Source: [Synechococcus] sp. NIES-970 | Lineage (GTDB): Bacteria > Cyanobacteriota > Cyanobacteriia > Cyanobacteriales > MRBY01 | DNA length: 64,000 nucleotides | NCBI GenBank assembly: GCA_002356215.1 | Contig: AP017959.1 | Location: 1,664,195-1,728,194, forward strand | Direction: 5' to 3' | Part shown: piece by piece, positions 35,183 to 44,395 of the stretch | Position numbering within the stretch: the first letter of the stretch is position 1 | Layout of the letters: every line of letters begins with the position of its first letter | The notes under the pieces: model-generated | What the model saw: the letters and a program-made list of their open reading frames with translations, nothing else | Database searches by the model: none | Told to the model about the DNA's origin: nothing | Made by a program: the position numbers and the translations under genes

Positions 35183-36730
35183 TTAGGGGTTTGTGGTAGG
35201 GAGTAATTTACCGACAGTGCGATTTTCGGCGGTAAAGGTTTTTTGGGCAACCCGTTGGACATCGGCAGCGGTGATCGCGGCAATGCGGTCTAACTCCGTA
35301 AAAAGTTCTCGCCAGTCACCGGTTTGTTCTTCATAGGTGGCCAGTAAACGGGCCATGCCCATATTGGAGTTGAGCGATCGCAACATGCTTGCTCTTGCCT
35401 GGGTTTTCACCCGGTCTAATTCTTCTGGGGTCACCAGTTCAGTTTTCAGCTTTTCTAACTCTGCTTCAAAGGCCACAGCCACCTCATCCACCGTGTGTCC
35501 GGGGGCAGTGAGGGCATAGAGCAACATCAAGTTTGGATGCTTATCCCCAGGGAAACCGTTAAATCCTTCGGCATTGAGAGCCAATTGCTGGTCTTCGACT
35601 AAGGACTTATACAGGCGCGAAGTGCGCCCTTCACTCAAAATCGCGGCAATGAGTTGGTACACCACATAGTCTGGATCAGTGAGGCTGGGCGCGTGATAAC
35701 CCTCGAGGTACCAGGGCTGGGTCTGCATTTCTAAGGTGACAAAGCGGGTCGCCGTTTGGGGAGGCTCTACGGGTAAGGGAGATTGGGCAGCACCTGAGCC
35801 CTGGGGGAAGCGACCAAAATAGACCTCCGCTAGACGTCTCACCTGGGCTGGATCGACGTCGCCAACGATGGCGATCGTTAGATTGTCGGGGCTGTAATGG
35901 GTCTCAAAAAAGTCCTGGACATCCTGACGGGTCAGGTTGCGGATATCTTCGTCATAGCCAATCACCGGGCGGCGGTAGGGGTGGGTGGTAAAGGCTGTAT
36001 CTAAGAAAACTTCCACCATTTTACCGATGGGAGAATTGTCAGTCCGCATGCGCCGCTCTTCGAGAATCACTTCTTTTTCTTTAAAAAATTCCCGGAAGAC
36101 TGGATCTAAAAAGCGCTCTGACTCCAAAGACATCCACAGTTCCAGTTTATTGCTCGGGAAGCTGTAGAAATATTGGGTATAGTCGGCGGAAGTAACCGCA
36201 TTGAGGCCGACTCCCCCGGCGGATTCCACCACCTGCCCCAGGGCATTTTGCACCACATATTGGTCGGCTTCGGCTTGGAGTTGCTCAAATTCGGCTTCAA
36301 GGGTCTGGAGTTGGGCCGTATCTCCATTTTGTCGGGCGGCTTGAATCTGATCAAAGAGCACATCAAGGCGATCGAGGAGGACTTTTTCGGCTTCATAATC
36401 CGTGGTGCCGAGGGTGCTGCTGCCTTTGAAAGCGAGGTGTTCGAGGAAGTGGGCAACCCCTGTTTTACCCTCGGGTTCATCGGCCCCGCCCACATCGGCA
36501 TAGGTAACGAAGGAAACGACCGGGGCACTGCTGTCTTTGAGGACGATGAATTTTAGGCCGTTGTTGAGGGTGAATTCGGTAATGTTTTCAATGACTTGGT
36601 CCAGGTAGGGTTGGATCGACGGGGTGACACCGGGAGCCTGGGCAAGGCTGGTGGGAATGACGGCTTGCCAGATGATAATGGCGATGAGGCAACCGGTGAA
36701 GAATGTGTGACGAAACAACCCTTTGAACAT
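35183..36730 (-). CDS. M16 family zinc peptidase, exported
   Basis: A 515-residue pitrilysin/processing-peptidase-like protein. A signal peptide (about 1-31, LIAIIIWQAVIPTSLAQA) directs it across the inner membrane. The inverted zinc motif HFLEH appears in VAHFLEHLAFKGS, with the distal Glu in the usual place. The second M16 domain spans about 290-500. Compared with classical M16B members, there is an inserted helical segment (about 120-165, LFDQIQAARQNGDTAQLQTLEAEFEQLQAEAD) near the active site. It heads the operon with the permease and riboflavin-kinase-like genes. Confidence 0.93.
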   Translation of the reverse strand: MFKGLFRHTFFTGCLIAIIIWQAVIPTSLAQAPGVTPSIQPYLDQVIENITEFTLNNGLKFIVLKDSSAPVVSFVTYADVGGADEPEGKTGVAHFLEHLAFKGSSTLGTTDYEAEKVLLDRLDVLFDQIQAARQNGDTAQLQTLEAEFEQLQAEADQYVVQNALGQVVESAGGVGLNAVTSADYTQYFYSFPSNKLELWMSLESERFLDPVFREFFKEKEVILEERRMRTDNSPIGKMVEVFLDTAFTTHPYRRPVIGYDEDIRNLTRQDVQDFFETHYSPDNLTIAIVGDVDPAQVRRLAEVYFGRFPQGSGAAQSPLPVEPPQTATRFVTLEMQTQPWYLEGYHAPSLTDPDYVVYQLIAAILSEGRTSRLYKSLVEDQQLALNAEGFNGFPGDKHPNLMLLYALTAPGHTVDEVAVAFEAELEKLKTELVTPEELDRVKTQARASMLRSLNSNMGMARLLATYEEQTGDWRELFTELDRIAAITAADVQRVAQKTFTAENRTVGKLLPTTNP

Positions 36731-36875
36731 GGAAGCTTAGGTAATGATGGTTTTGGCAAATATCTCGTCCCATTGTAAAGGAAAGTTTTTGGAATGCCCG
36801 ACACATCTGAGAAGACGGCAAAGGGCGATCGCCCAATTTGTCCCTCATGGCGATCATTCTGCCCCCAAGCAAAAA

Positions 36876-37097
36876 TTACGATGTGACTACCGAATCCACA
36901 TCCTCACAAATTGTCAGCTCTTTCGGTGAAAATTGGTCGATGACAACCTGAATTCCTTGGGCATTTTCTGCTTCTAAATCTTCGATATAACCAAATTGAG
37001 CCATCAGCGCTTCTATCTTGGTATCGAAGGGGCCAAAATAATAAGTACATAGGGGATCAAGGGTTTGAATTCTGACCCACCAGGGTTTTTGAGCCAT
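36876..37097 (-). CDS. DUF1816 small protein
   Basis: A 73-residue cyanobacterial protein with the DUF1816 pattern: KPWWVRIQTLDPLCTYYFGPFDTKIEA, QFGYIEDLEAENAQGI and ELTI. Members resemble a small domain sometimes linked with phycobilisome or CpcD-like regions, but the function is unknown. The TTG at 37103 is an alternative start; the ATG at 37097 is preferred. It stands alone, with long AT-rich DNA upstream. Confidence 0.85.
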   Translation of the reverse strand: MAQKPWWVRIQTLDPLCTYYFGPFDTKIEALMAQFGYIEDLEAENAQGIQVVIDQFSPKELTICEDVDSVVTS

Positions 37098-37830
37098 AGA
37101 CAAAAAAATGATAATTTAACTCAAGTCAAAAAGCGTCATCACAATAAAGCCTCTATTTTTTCTCTAAAGGAGTAGAAAAGAGCATTTTTTATGAGGTAAA
37201 TAAGTTTAATTTTGCTCGTTTTTGATGCCTTGAATCAACTAAAAATTTTCACAGGAGGTCACACGCAATAATCGCCACTTGTTAAATTGATTTTGACGTG
37301 CCTTAAGAAAAACAGAGGAAATCCTTTCAAAATCAGATATTTTTCGGGCAAAATAGCTTTTCAAAAGAATAAAAGGAAATATTTGAGATTCGAAAAACCC
37401 GATCTTGTCTCATATGGTTAATATGGGGTCAAATCATTTTTGATCCTAAAAATGCTTAATAAAAATTATAAAAGCAGAAAATAGATAAATTAACAAATAA
37501 TTATTTGGATGGTGAAATAAGACAACATGATTATTGTTTAATTAGATTTTTTGGGCTGTTCAATTGCTTGATGAATTGTCGATAAATATTGACAAGGCGC
37601 AATTTTTCTGTGTTTTCCTGGGGTCTATGGGGTTGATTTTTTAGGGTAGTCTGTTTCTGTTTAAGAATTATGGCAAAATAACCATGAGGAAATTATGAAG
37701 AGTAAAATTGAGGGCAATAAAATTCTTGAGATCTAGTCCAAGAAGTCTACCTTAATTAAATCGTTGAGGCTTTAGGGTGTCTGTTTCTATGTCGTAAAGC
37801 TAGACGAATAGTTGCTCTAAGGTAGCTGCC
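37098..37830. other. 733-bp AT-rich intergenic region with a duplicated motif
   Basis: No convincing gene lies here, and there are no HIP1 sites. The main structure is a direct repeat of about 27 bp at 37632-37658 and 37764-37789, which share GTTGA, TTTAGGGT and GTCTGTTTCT in the same order (about 23 of 27 positions). The second copy lies 41 bp before the hybrid regulator start, so these may be binding sites for its own OmpR-type domain. Confidence 0.6.
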
Positions 37831-40800
37831 ATGAAAATTTTGGTTGTTGAAGATGAGTCGACGGTTGCCAAAACCATAGAAATGATTTTGCTGAGTCAGC
37901 ACTATGCCGTGGATCTTGCTGCCCATGGTTTAGCCGGCCTAGAAATGATTGAGGCCTATAGTTATGACTTGATTGTGTTAGATATTGGTTTACCGCAAAT
38001 AGATGGTGTAAGTCTTTGTCAAAAGCTCCGTGATCGGGGCATACAAACACCTATTTTGTTACTCACGGGTCAGGACGCTACGGCACAGGCGAAGGCGATC
38101 GCCCTCAATACTGGAGCCGATGACTATATGACGAAACCCTTTGATGCAGAGGAATTGGTGGCCCGTATCCAAACCCTATTACGTCGGGGTGATTTAAAAA
38201 CGCTGCCCGTGTTGCAATGGGGGGCCTTATCTTTAGATCCCAGTCGTTTGCAGGTGAGCTATGGAGAGACTTTATTACATCTGACCCCCAAGGAATATAG
38301 TCTCCTAGAAATTTTGCTCCGGCACGCCCCGAATATTCTCAATACCTATACAATCCTCGAGCAGGGCTGGAATGCCTTAGAGGTGCCTAGTGATGAAACC
38401 TTACGCACCCACATGAAGGGATTGCGAAAAAAGCTGAGGCTAGCCGGAGCCGCGAATGATTTTATTAAAACGGTCCATCGCCAAGGCTATCGCCTGAATC
38501 CGCTATATGGAGAAGTGGCCCCAACAGCCCAAGAAAAAACACCGACTCTCTTGCAAATGGCGGAAATTAAAGCGGTTAATGAAGAGCTACGCACGGCCTT
38601 AGAGCAGCTCCAGGCGACCCAAGCAGAGTTACAGATAAAAAATCAAGAATTACAAATGGTACGCGATGAACTTGAGCAACGCGTAGCAGAGCGGACAGTG
38701 GAGTTAAGGCAACAAGAAACCTTTTTACGCAGTATCTACGAGGGCACAGCCCAGGCAATTTTTGTGGTGGCTATCACGGAAACAGGGGACTTTCACTATG
38801 TGAGTCTCAATGCTGCAGCCCAGCGCTTGACGGGGCTTTCCCAAGAAGCATTCCAGGGGAAAACACCGGAGGCAGTTTTTGGCCCCGAGACTGGTGCTCT
38901 TTTCCGTCAAAACTATAGGGAATGTGTGCAGGCCCAGCAGAGTATTTTTTATGAAGATTATTTTGTGTTTCGGGGCTCTCCTGTGTGGACGCTGACAACC
39001 CTGTCGCCCATACGTAATGCCCAGGGCCAAATTGATCAACTGGTGGGGACTGTTTTAGACATTGGCGATCGCAAAGCCATAGAAGCGGCTCTCCAAGCTT
39101 CAGAAAGTAAATATCGCGCCTTATTTAACGAGATTGACGAAGGATATTGTATTGCCGAAATTATTCTCGATGATGCGGGAAACCCTGTTGATTATCGGAT
39201 TCTCGAGGCGAATCCCCAGTTTGAGCAGTTAACAGACCTATCCCTTGAGATTGCCTTAAGCGGGCAGACGATCCGCGAAATCGCCCCGGAGCTTGAAGAA
39301 CATTGGTATCAAATCTATGGCAATGTTGCCCTGACGGGCAAGCCAATTCGTTTTGAACAACAAGCTGCTGGTTGGGGACGTTGGTATAACGTTTATGCTT
39401 TCCGGATCGGTGCCCCAGAGAAACGCCAAGTTGCCATCCTATTCAGTGACATTAACCACCAGAAAAATGCAGAGACGGCCCTCCGGCAGAGTGAAGAAAA
39501 ATTACGTTTATTTGTTGCTGCAAGTTCAGATATCATCTACCGAATGAGCGCAGACTGGCAGGAAATGCGTTGCCTTGAAGGAAAAGAGTTTCTTGTGAGC
39601 ACTGATATTCCCCGCCGCAACTGGCTGAACATCTACATCCCTACGGAGGAACAGTCCCGGGTGATGGCAGCGGTCCAAGGTGCCATCGATACAAAGCGCT
39701 TTTTTGAATTGGAACATCAGGTGATTCGTCGGGATGGCACAATTGGCTGGACATTTTCCCGGGCGATTCCTATTTTGGATGATCAAGAAAATATCATCGA
39801 ATGGTCTGGGGCAGCCAGTGATGTGACAGATCGCAAAAATGCTGAGCTTGATCTCAAGCGACAAATCCGTCAGGAATATTTGTTGGCAGATATTGCTCGG
39901 GAAATCCGCCAGTCCCTTGATTTGGAACAGGTGCTTCGAAGTACGGTTGTACGGGTTAGGGAGTGGTTAGAGTGCGATCGCGTTGTGATCTTTCAGTTTG
40001 CCCCCGATTGGCAGGGCAATGTGATTATGGAATCTGTTAGCGATCAATTCAATGCGCTTCAATCAGCGACGATTGTTGATTCTTGCTTGACAGAAAACTT
40101 TCTTGAACCCTATTGCCAAGGTCACATTTCTGTTTTAAACGATGTTAATCAATCTGATTTAGATCCCTGTTACGTTGAGTTATTAAAACAATTTCAGGTA
40201 CAAGCCAGTCTTGCCGTGCCGATTCTCCAAGGCCAGGGTCTTTGGGGATTGCTCATCGCTCACCAATGCGCTGCTCCCCGCCATTGGCAAGATAATGAGA
40301 TTGTGACTCTCCGGCGCTTGGGGACTCAAGTGGCCATTGCTATTCATCAAGCTGAGCTCTATGAGCGGATTCGTCAAGAACTCACGCATCGGGCCCAGAT
40401 ACAAACTGTTTTACAAGAGAGTGAGGCACGACTTCAGGCGATCGTCGATAATGCTCCGGTCGTCATCTATTTACTCAATCCTGAAAATAGGCATTTGTTG
40501 GTAAATCGCAGTTATGCAGACCTCCTTGAAGTGACGCCAGATAGCCTGATTGGGAAAAATGTATATGAGGTCTGGCCCGAGGCGATCGCCGATATTTTTG
40601 TCTCCCAAAACCACAGCGTCCTAGAAACAGGTCGGCTTCTCCAAACAGAAGACGTAATTTCCTTATCGGACGGCTCCCATACCTACATCACCATTAAATT
40701 TCCTCTGTATGACGCCAGTGGTGTCCCCTATGCAGTCTGCGGTATTTCCACAGATATCACCCAAAAGAAACTTCTTGAAGCTCAGTTTTATCAAGCGCAA

Positions 40801-41949
40801 CGCCTAGAAAGCCTCGGTACATTAGCTAGCGGCATTGCCCATGACCTGAACAATGTATTGACACCAATTCTAGGAATGACGCAAATTTTTCGTTTAACCC
40901 AACCAAACTTAGATGCAACAGGTCTAGAACAACTCCAGTTTATTGAGGCCAGCGCTAAACGAGGGGCAAACTTAGTCAAGCAAGTTTTATCGGTCACCCG
41001 AACAACCCAAGGAGAACCGACGACCGTTAATTTGGCGGCACTATTGCAAGAAGAAATAGAGATGATTCGCCAGAGCTTTCCCAAGTCTATTGAAATTCAA
41101 GTTAATTTTTCTTCAACCACAAACGCCCAAGCAGACTTAGGCCAGATTTTGGCTGATCCTATTTTCTTACATCAAATTATTTTAAACCTATGCATTAACG
41201 CTCGCGATGCGATGCCAGCTGGTGGTCTAATCACAATTTCTGGGGAAAAAGTCTTTGTGGATAAAACCAAAGCCGCAAAAAAATTAGATGCCCACATAGG
41301 ACATTATGCGGTTATTAGCATTACTGATACGGGATCTGGCATTCCCCCCGAAATACAAAAACGAATGTTTGATCCATTCTTTACAACGAAAGGGCCAGGT
41401 CTGGGTACTGGATTAGGTTTGACGACAGTGAATAGTCTAGTCAAATCAAACCAAGGATTTTTAGAAGTTTTTAGTAAAGTCGGCCAAGGAACCCAGTTTA
41501 AAATTTATTTTCCTCTGATAGAAGATGGTCGACTTACTGACGAAAAGTCATCAAAACTCACGCAAGCACTCAAAGCGAATAATTATGGGGAGTTAATTTT
41601 GGTGGTAGAAGATGAAGCCCTTCTCCGTGGTATGTTGCAGTCTCTGTTAGAAACTCAACATTATCAAGTTTTATTAGCAGAAAATGGCGCGCAAGCTTTG
41701 GAACTATATCAGCAGCATCAAGAAACAATCAAGCTGGTCATGACTGATTTGATGATGTCTCCCATAGATGGGTTTGTGCTCACAGAGCATTTGAGAGCAG
41801 CGGGAGCTTCAATTCCAATTATGGCTCTCAGTGGTGTACCTACCCATGAACAAAAGGCGATCGCCACGGGTGCTGACTGTTTTATGACAAAACCTTTTGA
41901 TATCAATATCCTGTTAAGCCAAGTTGCTGCACTATTAGAGAACATCTGA
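37831..41949 (+). CDS. Hybrid regulator: OmpR-type response regulator fused to a multi-PAS/cyanobacteriochrome-like GAF histidine kinase
   Basis: A 1372-residue soluble protein. Domains in order: receiver (1-118, D51), winged-helix DNA-binding domain of OmpR type (125-225), coiled coil (235-300), three PAS domains (about 295-670), a GAF domain (about 685-840), another PAS (about 855-975), HisKA with H1004 in GIAHDLNN, HATPase (about 1080-1220; GTGLGLTTV) and a C-terminal receiver (about 1255-1370, D1306). The GAF has phytochrome/cyanobacteriochrome hallmarks: ECDRVVIFQF, LWGLLIAHQC and APRHW, a Cys at the canonical bilin site (C780 in DPCYVELLKQFQV) and a second Cys in DSCL (C752), like the DXCF motif. 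It may therefore be a light sensor that binds DNA directly. Bilin binding is inferred. Confidence 0.88.
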   Translation: MKILVVEDESTVAKTIEMILLSQHYAVDLAAHGLAGLEMIEAYSYDLIVLDIGLPQIDGVSLCQKLRDRGIQTPILLLTGQDATAQAKAIALNTGADDYMTKPFDAEELVARIQTLLRRGDLKTLPVLQWGALSLDPSRLQVSYGETLLHLTPKEYSLLEILLRHAPNILNTYTILEQGWNALEVPSDETLRTHMKGLRKKLRLAGAANDFIKTVHRQGYRLNPLYGEVAPTAQEKTPTLLQMAEIKAVNEELRTALEQLQATQAELQIKNQELQMVRDELEQRVAERTVELRQQETFLRSIYEGTAQAIFVVAITETGDFHYVSLNAAAQRLTGLSQEAFQGKTPEAVFGPETGALFRQNYRECVQAQQSIFYEDYFVFRGSPVWTLTTLSPIRNAQGQIDQLVGTVLDIGDRKAIEAALQASESKYRALFNEIDEGYCIAEIILDDAGNPVDYRILEANPQFEQLTDLSLEIALSGQTIREIAPELEEHWYQIYGNVALTGKPIRFEQQAAGWGRWYNVYAFRIGAPEKRQVAILFSDINHQKNAETALRQSEEKLRLFVAASSDIIYRMSADWQEMRCLEGKEFLVSTDIPRRNWLNIYIPTEEQSRVMAAVQGAIDTKRFFELEHQVIRRDGTIGWTFSRAIPILDDQENIIEWSGAASDVTDRKNAELDLKRQIRQEYLLADIAREIRQSLDLEQVLRSTVVRVREWLECDRVVIFQFAPDWQGNVIMESVSDQFNALQSATIVDSCLTENFLEPYCQGHISVLNDVNQSDLDPCYVELLKQFQVQASLAVPILQGQGLWGLLIAHQCAAPRHWQDNEIVTLRRLGTQVAIAIHQAELYERIRQELTHRAQIQTVLQESEARLQAIVDNAPVVIYLLNPENRHLLVNRSYADLLEVTPDSLIGKNVYEVWPEAIADIFVSQNHSVLETGRLLQTEDVISLSDGSHTYITIKFPLYDASGVPYAVCGISTDITQKKLLEAQFYQAQRLESLGTLASGIAHDLNNVLTPILGMTQIFRLTQPNLDATGLEQLQFIEASAKRGANLVKQVLSVTRTTQGEPTTVNLAALLQEEIEMIRQSFPKSIEIQVNFSSTTNAQADLGQILADPIFLHQIILNLCINARDAMPAGGLITISGEKVFVDKTKAAKKLDAHIGHYAVISITDTGSGIPPEIQKRMFDPFFTTKGPGLGTGLGLTTVNSLVKSNQGFLEVFSKVGQGTQFKIYFPLIEDGRLTDEKSSKLTQALKANNYGELILVVEDEALLRGMLQSLLETQHYQVLLAENGAQALELYQQHQETIKLVMTDLMMSPIDGFVLTEHLRAAGASIPIMALSGVPTHEQKAIATGADCFMTKPFDINILLSQVAALLENI

Positions 41950-42114
41950 AAAGAACCTGACAATCGTCCTTACTAGAGTCAGTTTAATAAAAAAAATAGA
42001 GATTTAGGGGCCAATTCAGTGAAAATCACGTGGTTTTTATAACCCCTGAAGACCTCTTAGATCTCCTCTTAAAACCAACACGTCCTTAAACGTAGCTTTC
42101 TTATTTTAGATATT

Positions 42115-42122
42115 GCTATAAT
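42115..42122 (+). promoter_or_regulatory. Extended -10 promoter element upstream of the Tyr-rich secreted protein gene
   Basis: TGCTATAAT (extended -10, TATAAT at 42117-42122) lies about 107 bp before the GTG start at 42229. No clear -35 is seen, as expected for an extended -10 promoter. Confidence 0.5.
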
Positions 42123-42228
42123 AGTGCTATATGAGCATGTCAGATAATATCGAGCCAGACCATTATCTCAATCCACACAAATCAACTATCTCATCCCATA
42201 AATTACCTTGAGCAAGGAGAGTCTATAC

Positions 42229-42618
42229 GTGAATAAGTTACTCTCAGTCTTCCTCGGCACCGTGGCCGTTGCTTTTGTCCAACCAGTTCAAGCTGAGCCT
42301 GTCTTTATTGACTTCGATTATCAATATCGTTATGGCTATGAATATAACTATGACTACGATGATTATAGTTATTATTACTATGCAAATATCTACACATACA
42401 ACGATCACTCGGTAGCGTTTTCCGAGCCTGTCCTAATCAGCGCAGTTTGTCAACAGCCTCAAGTTCCTGCAGTAATTGAGCCCCAAACCAGTGCTTTTAA
42501 CCATGGGAATGTATTTATTGAAGAGTCCAATATTATCATTGACAACAATTTCAGCGTAGAATGCTCTGTGCTGACAGAAAAAAATAATCCTGCGTGGGTA
42601 GAAGAAGCTATAGACTAA
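42229..42618 (+). CDS. Small secreted Tyr/Asp-rich protein, GTG start
   Basis: A 129-residue protein of unknown family. The start is GTG at 42229, chosen because AAGGAGA (42214-42220) lies 8 nt before it; the frame itself opens at a TTG at 42208. A signal peptide (VNKLLSVFLGTVAVAFVQPVQA) with a likely cut after QA is followed by a striking tract (about 28-65) dominated by Tyr and Asp, with spaced YxY and DYD motifs. The rest is acidic. Such tracts can support adhesion, metal binding or fibre formation, but no function is known. It follows the hybrid regulator by 279 bp. Confidence 0.75.
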   Translation: MNKLLSVFLGTVAVAFVQPVQAEPVFIDFDYQYRYGYEYNYDYDDYSYYYYANIYTYNDHSVAFSEPVLISAVCQQPQVPAVIEPQTSAFNHGNVFIEESNIIIDNNFSVECSVLTEKNNPAWVEEAID

Positions 42619-42674
42619 CAGGATTCTATTCTTTTGAGTCTAGATAAAAATCTAAGTGAAAAGCTCATTAATTC

Positions 42675-42705
42675 ATAGCTATCCAGATAAAAATCTGTGA
42701 GCTAT
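42675..42705. terminator. Possible bidirectional hairpin between convergent genes
   Basis: ATAGCT...CAGAT-AAAA-ATCTG...AGCTAT forms an 11-bp interrupted stem between the convergent secreted-protein genes. The T-run is poor on both strands, so terminator function is only likely by position. Confidence 0.35.
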
Positions 42706-42771
42706 ATCCTAATAGATTTGGGAAAAATTTTACTAGCTGCGATGTTTTGAAAAGTGCGCTACTTAGACGAT

Positions 42772-43305
42772 TCATTCATTACTAGAAGGCTGACCTTGCG
42801 AAACTAAACGAACAGCAGAACATTGCCGTGCAAGTATAGGATAAACTTCTGCATCTACCTGAACGCCTGCAGAAATCATATTTGTACAAAGCTTAACTAT
42901 TTCTGCTGAAGATTCTACTTGATATCTTTCTAATTCAGCCTGTTCTCGGGCGAGTAAGGTGGTGCTAAATTCTTCGCAATTTCTCCCCACTTGCCCACCT
43001 AAAGGGATAATGATTGCCCCAGAAACAGCATAAGAATTAGAGTCACCTCCATCAAATGTGTTTCCATTCATAGAGCCACTAAATACTAGAGATGGCCGGG
43101 GGCAGACAATTCCCCTAAAACCGTAAGTCGCGCTTTGTCCTAGGTTATATACAGCAGTTTGGTTAACGACACCAGTATTTCCTAATGAATTATCATTATT
43201 CATGGTATTACTCTGATTTTGAGATGATTGCGCTCTAACATACATCGGTGTTGCTATGACTGCAGACATCGCTAATAGAAGTGAGACACACTTTTTAAAA
43301 AACAT
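42772..43305 (-). CDS. Hypothetical secreted protein (177 residues)
   Basis: Unknown family. A signal peptide (MFFKKCVSLLLAMSAVIATPMYVRA) precedes an Asn/Ser/Gln-rich stretch (QSSQNQSNTMNNDNSLGNTG) and a domain with cysteines in IVCPRPSL, GRNCEEF, KLCTNM and RQCSAV that could form two disulfides. The C-terminal half is helical (LLAREQAELERYQVE). It is the last gene of a three-gene minus-strand operon of secreted proteins, 11 bp after its neighbour. Confidence 0.72.
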   Translation of the reverse strand: MFFKKCVSLLLAMSAVIATPMYVRAQSSQNQSNTMNNDNSLGNTGVVNQTAVYNLGQSATYGFRGIVCPRPSLVFSGSMNGNTFDGGDSNSYAVSGAIIIPLGGQVGRNCEEFSTTLLAREQAELERYQVESSAEIVKLCTNMISAGVQVDAEVYPILARQCSAVRLVSQGQPSSNE

Positions 43306-43316
43306 AGATAAAACCT

Positions 43317-43769
43317 TTAAAAATCAATGGAGAGACTATTTTGAAAAGTAAAAGAAGCACCAAAGGTTTCAACTGAACCACTAATATTTCTGGAGTAACC
43401 ACTGATCACAAACTCTGATGCGCGTGAATACTCGCTTTCAACAATGTATTCATTGAATTCTGTGCCATTATTAGTTGGATTGACAGAACCCGAAGTCTTA
43501 AATTGTGACAGCTTTGTTTCAAAATAACTGGACTGTAGGCCAGATTCTGTTTTTTCTTCAATCTCTGTTAATCTGTGAAATGATGATGCGGAATTAGAAA
43601 AGCTTGCCCGGATTGTGGGACCAGCATCAAAGGGATCTGGATTGATATCTATTGCCAAAGGCTCGCCAATATACAATCCACTATAGTAGGGTTCCCCCAT
43701 GAGCATATCACCCGCAAATGCCGGGCTGGCGATAAATATTGTCATCGCCAAGCCGAGCATTACTTTCAT
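43317..43769 (-). CDS. Hypothetical secreted protein (150 residues)
   Basis: Unknown family. A signal peptide (about 1-19, MKVMLGLAMTIFIASPAFA) precedes a Ser/Thr/Glu-rich domain with no cysteine, for example IRASFSNSASSFHRLTEIEEKTESG and EFVISGYSRNISGSVETFGASFTFQNS. The alternating polar-hydrophobic pattern at the C-terminus suggests beta structure. It is the middle gene of the secreted trio. No homologue was recognised. Confidence 0.7.
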   Translation of the reverse strand: MKVMLGLAMTIFIASPAFAGDMLMGEPYYSGLYIGEPLAIDINPDPFDAGPTIRASFSNSASSFHRLTEIEEKTESGLQSSYFETKLSQFKTSGSVNPTNNGTEFNEYIVESEYSRASEFVISGYSRNISGSVETFGASFTFQNSLSIDF

Positions 43770-43822
43770 GGCTTTGTCCGTAATATTTGAAATTTTAACT
43801 ACAGAATAAATAACCGTTAATT

Positions 43823-44395
43823 TTATCGGTTACCAGCCGCAGTTTCATGGCTATTACTGACAGAGTTGATGATGCTATTAATCGTACCAAAGACAGTCGT
43901 GCTAGAGCCAAACTCTTCGGTGCCATTTTCTACCGCAAGGGCAGTATGGAAGGTGAAACCATCGTAGTCTGTCGTGGTCGTAAAGTTATCAGCAAAACCA
44001 GTGGAAGTGCCATTTAAAGCGATAGTGCCTTCTGTTTCTCCAGAAAAATCATCCACATAGAAATCAACAGCACCATTACCTGCATTTTCACCATCGATAA
44101 CAGTACCGTCAACAGTACCGTCAAAAGTTCCATTCAAAGCAATATCACTCTCGAATGAACCATCTACGATTGTTGATACGGCGCCATCATAGTACTCTTT
44201 ATAGGCATAGTTAGCCCAGTCGCGGCTACCATGGGACCATTCATTAGAATACATATACAGATTGGTTTTAGTTTTAGAAGTGCTGTTAGTCCAGGTGTTA
44301 GAGACATAACTTTCACCAGCTTGGGCGGCTTGACCGATGGCTCCGAGAGCAATGATTGTACCGAGGGCGATCGCCGAAGACTTAAATTTCATCAT
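43823..44395 (-). CDS. Hypothetical secreted Gly/Thr-rich repeat protein (190 residues)
   Basis: Unknown family. A signal peptide (MMKFKSSAIALGTIIALGAIGQAAQA, cut before GESY) precedes an acidic, Gly/Thr/Asn-rich region with short internal repeats (SDIALNGTFDGTVDG and EGTIALNGTSTG). The product has no cysteine and may be an extracellular beta-rich fibre or adhesin-like protein. It is the first gene of the operon and has GAGGA before the start. A full TGTA-N8-TACA palindrome lies 30 bp upstream. A HIP1 site within the signal-peptide region is the only one in this trio. Confidence 0.72.
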   Translation of the reverse strand: MMKFKSSAIALGTIIALGAIGQAAQAGESYVSNTWTNSTSKTKTNLYMYSNEWSHGSRDWANYAYKEYYDGAVSTIVDGSFESDIALNGTFDGTVDGTVIDGENAGNGAVDFYVDDFSGETEGTIALNGTSTGFADNFTTTTDYDGFTFHTALAVENGTEEFGSSTTVFGTINSIINSVSNSHETAAGNR

